The position numbers and the translations under genes were made by a program. DNA of 64,000 nt from Closterium sp. NIES-65 (taxonomy: Eukaryota > Streptophyta > Zygnematophyceae > Desmidiales > Closteriaceae), in the NCBI GenBank assembly GCA_948144175.1, contig CANXME010002105.1, forward strand, positions 248,001 through 312,000, given 5' to 3'. The notes under the pieces were generated by a model. The model had not been told where the DNA came from. It saw only the letters and a program-made list of their open reading frames with translations, and made no database searches. Position 1 is the stretch's first letter, and the number at the start of each line of letters is the position of its first letter. Of this stretch, positions 57,070 through 64,000 are shown in pieces.

Positions 57070-57443
57070 TGTCAGTAGATCTGCACTGTGGATGTCCGAT
57101 TGATCCTGGAGAGGGTTACAGGCGTGTTCGCCTGGGGGGTTATGGGCGCACTGATCCGCTACTGAAACAAGCCCTTTTATCCCAATGGTCTAGTGGTTGG
57201 GATTCTGACATGGTATCAGAGCGGTCTCGGGTTCGATTCTCGGTGTATGCACATGTAGGCTGTTGCCGCTGTGCTTAGTCCTGGGCCTCCCAGTTGGGGG
57301 GGTGTCAGTAGATCTGCACTGTGGATGCCCGATTGATCCTGGAGAGGGTTATAGGCGCGTTCGCCTGGGGGGTTATGGGCGCACTGACCCGCTACTGAAA
57401 CAAGCCCTTTTATCCCAATGGTCTAGTGGTTGGGATTCTGACA
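57070..57443 (+). mobile_element. TRIM-1: complete 374-bp terminal-repeat retrotransposon in miniature
   Basis: LTRs 57070-57210 and 57303-57443 (141 bp each, about 4 differences) start TGTCAGTAGATC and end GATTCTGACA. They enclose a 92-bp interior that has a perfect PBS (TGGTATCAGAGC) at its start and TTGGGGGGG at its end. The flanking duplication CCCCA (57065-57069 and 57444-57448) is exact. It has no coding capacity. It sits in the GC-rich interior of NA-5. Confidence 0.93.
57180..57251 (+). other. tRNA-Glu-like sequence across the TRIM LTR/PBS junction
   Basis: An A-box-like TGGTCTAGTGG (57186-57196), continuing TTGGGATTC, and a B-box-like GGTTCGATTCT (57230-57240) are spaced as in a tRNA gene. 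The 5' half matches eukaryotic tRNA-Glu (TGGTCTAGTGGTTAGGATTC in the family). The T-arm can pair, but the acceptor ends cannot, so it is not a functional tRNA. Also, ATCCCAA and TTGGGAT form a 7-bp stem around the A box. Confidence 0.6.
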
Positions 57444-57448
57444 CCCCA

Positions 57449-58080
57449 TACCCTCCCCCCACGGCTGCACGCGCAGTAGGGAGAGGAAGGAGAAGGGGGG
57501 GTGGGGGTGGGGGGGGGGGAAGAAGCTGCGCGGGCGATAGCAGGGGCAGTGCAGGTGTGCACGCGGCAGGGCAGGTGCGCGAGAGCCTGGCGCGGGCTGC
57601 GCGCGGGCCTGGCGCAGGCTGTACGGGCCGCGCGCAGGCCTGGCGCGGGCTGCACAGGCAGCGCGCGGGTCATACGGGCTACGCGCGGCAGGGCAGAAAC
57701 CGTCGCGCGCCTCGGGGCGCACGACGGGCAGGAAACCGTCGCGCACCTTGGGGCGCACGACGGGCAGGGCGCGCGACGGGCAGCAGAGTGCATTTGGCGG
57801 AAGCTAACGGTGGGCCCATGGGGTATTAAAAAATAACAGGTCATGATCTTACTCGCTCTGGTACCATGTCAAAATAGCTTCATAAGTTTGGACTAGGAGC
57901 CTAGGGTTTAGTCTAGGCAAGAGAGTTACGAGAGAGTTTGCCAAAGCAAAGAGTGGTTTCACTAATAAAAGAGTTATAGCAACCCAAAGGGTGCACCACC
58001 AAGCAGAACATCTATATAACTACACTACAATTAGAACTAGTTGCAATTATACAGAGATATATATAAAATATATTCTCACA
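57449..58080 (-). mobile_element. NA-5: LTR element, right LTR plus GC-rich interior, left end not found
   Basis: The LTR at 57867-58080 starts TGTCAAAATAGC and ends ATTCTCACA. Beside it on the minus strand is a PBS-like TGGTACCAGAGCGAG. The interior (57449-57866) has the same modules as other NA elements: CACGGCTGCACGCGCAG, poly-G, GCGCGGGC repeats and a CGCGCCTCGGGGCGCACGAC palindromic block. No gag or pol. I could not identify the left LTR. Confidence 0.65.
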
Positions 58081-58139
58081 AAATCTTCTCGAGAGAAAGG
58101 AAAGTAGGAGGTTGATGACGATGACCCTTGAGAGGATCC

Positions 58140-59558
58140 TGTGAGAATAGTGAGCACTGTGAGGAGCCATAGCTAGGGTTTAGCTAGCTAGGCAAGAGAG
58201 AAATGAACAAAGGAGGGTTTTCACTAGCAGCAGTTGGGATACATATAGCAAACTCTAACAAGGTTGTACTCGCTATAGAGCACCCCACTACAGGCTAGAT
58301 GATAACATTCTGACACACCCCCATAGCCAAAGTGGGGTGTAATCAGCAGAACACACAGTCATAGAGCAGGTGCACAATTGCAAGCAAAGCTAGAGGCTAT
58401 CACAGAGGGCAAGTGAGGAGGAGGAGGAACTGTGGAAGGAGAGAAGATGGGAGGCAACGACTGAAGCTGCAGAGGCACGGGCACAGGAGCGGCTGACTCA
58501 GTGGCTACCGAAGCAAGGGCGACAGACTACTGGAGTGACAGGCTCCGCGGCTAAGACGACCGGCAGGAGCAACGGACCCACTGGCGACTGGTGCAACAGG
58601 CTCACTGGCTACCGAAGCAAGGGCGACGGACTACAGGCGCTGCAGGCGACACGACAGCTACCTCCACACAACCTCCTCCAACTGACCCACACCCTTGACA
58701 CACACCCCCTGCTGAACCCCTAACTCCACTTCCACGTCACCCCCCTAGCACCACTTCTTCGGCTCCCACACACCCACCCCCCTGAGCGGCAGCTGCAGCA
58801 ACGGGAGATGGAGGAGGAGGAGGAGCAGGGGACGGCGCACACAACCGGCACCCCCACAACCGTCACCCCCACACTCCCCACCCCCAAACCCTAAAACGGG
58901 TGGCACGGGGTAGGAGCGCGGGGGACGGTGAGGGGGACGGCGCGAGGCCCCCAGGGCGCCACCACGGAGCAGCGGGGGGGGGGGGGGGCGCGCGCGGCGC
59001 CAGGGGTGGCGTGCGGCTCCAGGGGTGACGCGCGGCCCCCAGGGCGCCACCGTGGGGCAGCGAGGGGCCGCGCGCGGCTCCCCAGGGCGCCGCGACGTGA
59101 CGGGCGGGGGCCGCGCGTGCTCCCCAGGGCGCCGAGACGAGTAGGGCGGGGGCCGCGCGCGGGTCCCCAAGGTAGGAAACCGCCGCGCGCCTCGGGGCGC
59201 ACGGCGGGCAGAAAATCGCCGCGCGCCCCGAGCGCACGGCGCAAAGAAAACCCGAAAAAAACAAAATTCGCACGCCACGTCAGGAAGAAGGAGTCGCACG
59301 CCACGGGGCGTGCAACAGACAGAGTAGCAGCAGAAGCAGTTAGGTGGGCCCACAGGCCAGGAGCGTAGATGCTCTAATAGCATGTGAGAATAGTGAGCAC
59401 AGTGAGGAGCCATAGCTAGGGTTTAGCTAGCTAGGCAAGAGAGAAATGAACAAAGGAGGGTTTTCACTAGCAACAGTTGGGATACATATAGCAAACCCTA
59501 ACAGGGTTGTACTCGCTATAGAGCACTCCACTACATGCTAGATGATAACATTCTGACA
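58140..59558 (-). mobile_element. NA-6: complete non-autonomous LTR element, NA-2 family
   Basis: LTRs 58140-58315 and 59383-59558 (176 bp) start TGTGAGAATAGTG and end ACATTCTGACA. Flanking duplication GATCC (58135-58139 and 59559-59563). The PBS lies beside the right LTR (minus strand TGCTATTAGAGC), the purine tract beside the left. The interior parallels NA-2, with CGGCAGGAGCAACGGACCC, CCTCCTCCAACTG, AGCTGCAGCA, a poly-G run near 58975-58988 and the GCGCGC palindromic block. No gag or pol. Confidence 0.92.
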
Positions 59559-59563
59559 GATCC

Positions 59564-60220
59564 TCCATACGTTGCATGAATGAAACTGCAGCAAACAAAG
59601 AAATCGAACTATCTCACAATTGTGCCCGAGGCGTTCGTAAAGCCTGGAACGACAGCATATACTTATGCACAGGACAATGGCGACCACCAGGACATCATTG
59701 ACGGAGACTCGTACCTCTTCCGCGAGTGAGGCTGATTCAAACATCCAAATAATAATGAGAGTGTCAACGACGACGACCAAGGCCCGAGACGGATCCAAAC
59801 TTTAACTCGTTGGGTCGAAAGGGACGCAAGGGACGTGGGACATAAGGGAAGCGCCAGAAAAGGAATGGTTGTCACATATATAATTTCTTATACATCCCTT
59901 GATTGCGTGACGGACATAATGAGGGATAGAAGCTCAAACGCCGACACACTGCGCTCTACTGCTGCGTGCTAAAGGCGAGCGCTTCTAGCTGGTTGGTTGG
60001 CTGGCTGGTCTTACTTTAAATGCACACTAATCTGACAGCCAATAGCCTTAGCTACTACTTTAACTCTCTCCTCTGGGTCACCTCCGAGGTGTCGGAAACC
60101 TCCTCTCTCCCTTCTTGTCCCTTCTCTCGTATGGTTTTTATGCTGGCCCTCTCTCCCCTCCGATGCTCTCACCCTTCTCTGGTTATCCTTCCTCTCTCCG
60201 CAGTATCTCTCTTGCCCTCT
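59564..60220. other. Unassigned segment between NA-6 and the Gypsy-3 relic
   Basis: It contains a GCTGGTTGGTTGGCTGGCTGG tetranucleotide-like run near 59990. Short frames on both strands have no recognised domain. It may be the 3' untranslated part or LTR of the adjacent Gypsy relic. I cannot show this. Confidence 0.35.
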
Positions 60221-61130
60221 CTACCCCACTTTCTCGTTGCCTTTGCCTTGGATCTGCCTCTGCTCTGACCCTTCTTGCCCCCTCCAATGACGCAATGCCG
60301 CCGTCCTCGTACGTGTCATGGGACCCGAGGGTCCTGCCTTCTCTTTCTCAGCGCGAATCCGTGCCAAGTTGGTCACATGGTCTGCCACGCGTTTACCCTT
60401 CCCATCCTCGAGCACTATGACCCCTGATGGTTTTACTTCTTTCACGGTCCACCGCTGCTGAGAGAGACCCACGTCCAGCACATGCCTTTGCTGCTGCCTC
60501 AAGTACACTTCCTCTCCCTCCTGCACTCATGCTCCTATTCCCTTGCTGCCCGCCTGCTGCCGCTGCTTGTACCTCTCATTATCTCTGAGCTGTGCCACAT
60601 GCAAGTTTTCCATCGCTGCTGGCAGCACCCGCCGCAGGTAGAGAGCCCGTGCATCTGCTACTGCTACCCACTTCTCCACCGATCCTGAGGTCACCACACC
60701 CACCAGGAGTTTCGGTGCCTCCACCGGCATCACTGGCTCCTTGCCAAATAGCAGGTAGTATGGTGACACATCCCTAAGCGTGACCTGCTTGCTGAAACAA
60801 TACCCCGCCATGACCCAGCATAGCTTCCTGTCCTAGTCCGTCTTGTGCTCCTCCCCGTAGGCTCTTAACCCCCTTTTTACTGTCTGCACCAATCTCTAAG
60901 TCAGACCGTCACTCTGCGGGTACGTGACGTGTAGGGGTGTCTAATGCTTGTGGCTTTCAGCAGCCCTCGAATGATCCTTGGAACTCCGTCCCCTGGTTCG
61001 TCAGAACCTCCCAACATGCCCCTAGTCGCGTGATCACCATCTCTTTGAATGCCTCTGCCACCGCCTCTACCGTTTTTTGTTGCAACGGCCTTGCCTCCGC
61101 CCACTTGCTAACATGTTGTACCATCAGCAG
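60221..61130 (-). pseudogene. Gypsy-3 relic: integrase C-terminal region
   Basis: On the minus strand, reading leftwards, there are an integrase-core-like segment (NGRGGGRGIQRD frame, GLLKATSIRHPY), then VTLRDVSPYYLLFGKEPVMP, the family's TPYxLLFGxxPxxP motif, and a C-terminal part (EGEEVYLRQQQRH, QRWTVKEVKPSGVIVLED). No chromodomain was seen. Broken, several breaks, and older in appearance than Gypsy-1 and Gypsy-2. Confidence 0.7.
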
Positions 61131-62164
61131 GATGTACCTTCAAGTGGTGACCGGGAGCTCTCCTGCTATGTAGCGACCATTGGTACCCCATACTGACTAT
61201 GGGGAGCGGCTGCATCAGGTTACCCAGGCAACTGGTTTCTGCGAAGGTATGCGACAGTCGCCAAGGTGTTAGTGGCGAGGCCGACCTCGGTGTGGTATCC
61301 CGAGGTGGACGTGGCTGATCAGGAGAAGTCATCAGCACGAGGACGATTTTAGTGTGTACGCTGTGGAGGTGACAAGACACAGCCCACCAATCATCTGCGA
61401 GCACGTGCGAAGTAGGTGCATTGCTGTCATGTGGGTGCAACGCTGTGCAACCAACTTGCTGCAGAGTCGGCACGCTGTCGACTTGCCGTATTGACGGGCC
61501 GCGAATTTGCACTACTAGAGCACGGTCAACCAAGTCGTGCTGGAACGCGGTCGACCGTATTGCGCTGGCAATCGTCCTGCTTGAATGGTAGCTCTGATGT
61601 AGTCAGTCTTGCTTACTTTGTTGCTATCATTCTGAATCATTGTTGTCATGTATTCCTAGTGAAACTTTACAAATCCTACCCGTGAACTAGCAAGTAGTGT
61701 GCACACAAGGAAAAGACTAAGGAACGAAGGCAGTAATCAATCTAGCCTCGTGCCTAGCCCGTGATCTTGCTCCCGTTGATCAAGTTAGCTCTGCATGGTG
61801 CGGTGAGCGTGGACGGCACCGCAACGATACCTTTGGTATAGCCGACTTTTGCCTTACCTATCATGTTCGTAGGCCGTTACCTGTGTGGTATCACCATGGT
61901 AGGCGCCGTAGGTGACGCAGAGGTGGTGGACACCCTGGAGGCACGGCTGGAGGATGCGAGGAGATGCCATGAAGGTCGCGAATACGGGGAGACACTCCCC
62001 TGGGCGGTTGTCGAGGCTGGCATCCGCGCTGTGTGGGCGACGGAGCACCCTTCTTGACCTAGTTCTCCTCGACCAGTGAACACTGCGGGCGGCGTCACCA
62101 TGGGCATCAACGCCGGTGGTGACCAGGTTGGCAGCAGTGCGGGAGGCACGTCGAGCAGCGAGGT
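61131..62164. other. Segment upstream of the Copia-4 gag, LTR not resolved
   Basis: No domain is recognised in the open frames. A 5' LTR for Copia-4 is expected here. A possible PBS-like TGGTATCACCATGG lies at about 61880, but without the partner LTR in the window I cannot define the boundaries. Confidence 0.3.
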
Positions 62165-64000
62165 ATGATTCACGCCGATGAAGTAGGCGGGGTTCAGTCG
62201 CAAGTGATGTGGTCGTCGGCGGCTGCACGTTCCTCGCAAGGCAACGTCGGAGGTCGACAAAGCGGATTAACACCGTCGTCGGCGACTCAAGTGACAGCGG
62301 GAGGGATAGCGCCAAGCTACGGCTATTTCAAGTTTATGCCAGACAGAATCTCGGTAACCCCCCTACTGGTCGATCGACCTGGCCATCTCACGTGGAAGGA
62401 GGCAATTGAGCCTCAGCTGGAGATGGCCGGGCTGATGGGCTTCGCCGCTCGCACCGTGGCCGCGCTGTCAAAGAACTTCCCCAACCTACGTGAAGAGTTT
62501 CGTGTTGTGCAGGTGCTCACCTTCACGGTCATCTCGCGGAGCTGCTCGCTGGGCGTGCAGATCGCCTTGAAGCTATGCAGGAACTACCTAGACGCTAGCC
62601 ACCAGGCGTGGCACTTCATCAAGTCGACGTACCAGGTCACTGACGACTTGTACATCGGCCAGCTCGAGGAGCAGATGACGCATCTATGGATGGGCGACCA
62701 GGAGACGGCGACTGACTACTCCAACCGGGCTCGGCGACTTCTCGCCACCATGAGGATGTCCGGCGTGCAGTACTCCGCAGCGTTGTACGTTACGCATGTC
62801 CTGAAGGGGCTCCCGAGCAGCTACAACCTGCTGAAGCGGCTGTTAGTGGTGCCGAGCACGAGGGCGACGCTTAATGAGGACTCTCTACCTCGTACATCAT
62901 GTGGGACGAGGCAATGCAGGAAGCCAAGCGGTCCTCGGAGCTCCTGTAGTAGGCAAACTATATCGCCCTGGCAAAGCAAGGCAGTTGACCGGGTCAACGG
63001 GGACAGCTTGGCGACATTGGAAGCAGTGACGGGAAGCTGGCCAAGGACGCCGACAAGAGGATGTCGGCCACAGATAGCGGTCGTGGAGGAGGAAGTCAGC
63101 GTCGGGAGTGCTGGATGTGCCACACCCCCGACCACCCCTCCTTCGAGTGCCCCGACCGCAGTAATTCCGACAACGATGACGCCAAGGGAGGCCGCAGAAG
63201 GTCGGCCAGCCGTCGTCCACGCCGAGGAAACCAGCCGTGCACGAAGAAGCAGGCGAACAAGTCGACCTCGGCGAAGGACGCCAACTCCTCTACTGGCGAC
63301 AAGGGGCGAGACGCCAAAGAGGCGTCGTGCTCGCTGGTCGACGTCGTCGAATCGACCATCTCGCTGGCGCCAGAGGCCGGCGAGGATTTCCAGGTGGTGG
63401 CGGCAGCTGCGCAGGCAAACCCAGCGGCGGTCCTGATCGACAGCGGCTGCTCGCACCACCTGATGGGGATAAAAGATGCCTTCGTCGACTTGGGGCCGAG
63501 CGGCGACGTCAAGCACATGCGCGGCTTCAATGGGGCGCTGCAAGACTTCAATGGCCGAGGCACAGTCACCTTGCGAGGGGAGGCCGGGAAGCAGGTGCTG
63601 ATCCCCAACGTCCTCTACGTCCCGAGCGTGCGGGCTAACCTGTTGTCCGCCGGCCAGCTGAAGGAGAACGGCGTGAAGTTGTAGGAGGACGAGGACAGGA
63701 TGCTCTTTGTTTCGGCAGCGGGGGATGTATACCAGCTGGGTCCTCTGCACCGACTTGCGTCCCTGCTCGGCGACTTCCTTGACAGAGGTGGTGACCGTGC
63801 AGGCAATCGTCTCGGTAACAAAGTCCACGCCGGACCGGCTGCATGCGAGGCTCGCGCACGTCGGCATGGACACCATCCGGAGCTCCGTGAAGCACGAGGT
63901 CGCCACTGGGCTGGACCTCAAGTCGGCGTCTGGCGCCGACTCATCTTGTGTTTCCGAGTGGCTGCCAAGGATAGAAGCATGTACTTCTTGCTGCTGAAGG
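62165..64000 (+). mobile_element. Copia-4: 5' half (gag to pre-integrase), runs off right edge
   Basis: Gag has the Copia N-terminal pattern (YFKFMPDRISV, HLTWKEAIEPQLEMAGLMGF, DASHQAWHFIKSTYQ, HLWMGDQETATDYSNRARRLL, HVLKGLPSSYN). A zinc knuckle (CWMCHTPDHPSFEC), Lys/Arg-rich linker and protease (VLIDSGCSHHLMG, VLYVPSVRANLLSAGQLKENG) follow, then the pre-integrase motif (DRLHARLAHVGMDTI). Different family from Copia-1, -2 and -3. A few breaks are apparent; the 3' part is beyond the window. Confidence 0.83.

Noticed and set aside
57180-57251. Functional tRNA-Glu gene
   Set aside because: The acceptor ends do not pair and the sequence spans an LTR/PBS junction; kept only as a tRNA-like element part.
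56955-58095. AAATCTTCTC on both sides of NA-5 as its target duplication
   Set aside because: Ten bases is too long for this group, and no left LTR lies next to the left copy; probably chance.

Overview
The window reads as nuclear DNA of a plant-lineage (streptophyte) genome. It holds one spliced host gene at the left end, followed by more than 50 kb of LTR retrotransposons inserted into one another. Three things point to streptophytes: an LRR + EGF + L-type lectin ectodomain gene with phase-2 72-nt LRR exons, primer-binding sites of the TGGTATCAGAGC (initiator tRNA-Met) type, and Copia and chromodomain Gypsy families. The GC-rich, Ala/Gly-rich retroelement proteins suggest a green alga such as a zygnematophyte, but this is inference and the species is not fixed by the sequence.

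Left end (1-11.7 kb): a hAT transposase fragment runs off the left edge on the minus strand. Next come a perfect 11-bp hairpin, a 16-bp minisatellite and a CA/CAA microsatellite. On the minus strand, 10,380 to 2,445, is a gene I could resolve into 20 exons: signal peptide, LRR N-cap, about 16 LRRs with one repeat per exon, an EGF-like module and an L-type lectin domain. Its 3' end (membrane anchor, kinase or stop) is not visible. No gene was recognised in 10.45-11.70 kb.

Nest 1 (11.7-34.5 kb): Copia-1 (plus) carries NA-1 in its 5' LTR and NA-2 in its gag region, with NA-3 inside NA-2. It also carries Copia-2 (minus), which contains NA-4. The 3' LTR at 34,104-34,529 leads straight into a second Copia-1 interior, so the two copies are head to tail.

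Nest 2 (34.5-56.3 kb): the second Copia-1 interior is split by Gypsy-1 (minus). Gypsy-1 in turn holds Gypsy-2 (plus, same or a sister family) and Copia-3 (minus). Most joins show 5-bp target duplications, which give a relative order of insertion.

Right end (56.3-64 kb): an AT-rich stretch, a complete 374-bp TRIM whose LTR/interior junction resembles a tRNA-Glu gene, one LTR plus GC-rich interior of NA-5, complete NA-6, a Gypsy integrase relic, and the 5' half of Copia-4 running off the right edge.

The most interesting items are a Trp-Gly (WG/GW) repeat accessory region between protease and integrase in both Copia-1 copies, the tRNA-like TRIM, the SVA-like non-autonomous LTR elements with an internal 35-bp VNTR, and the one-LRR-per-exon host gene.
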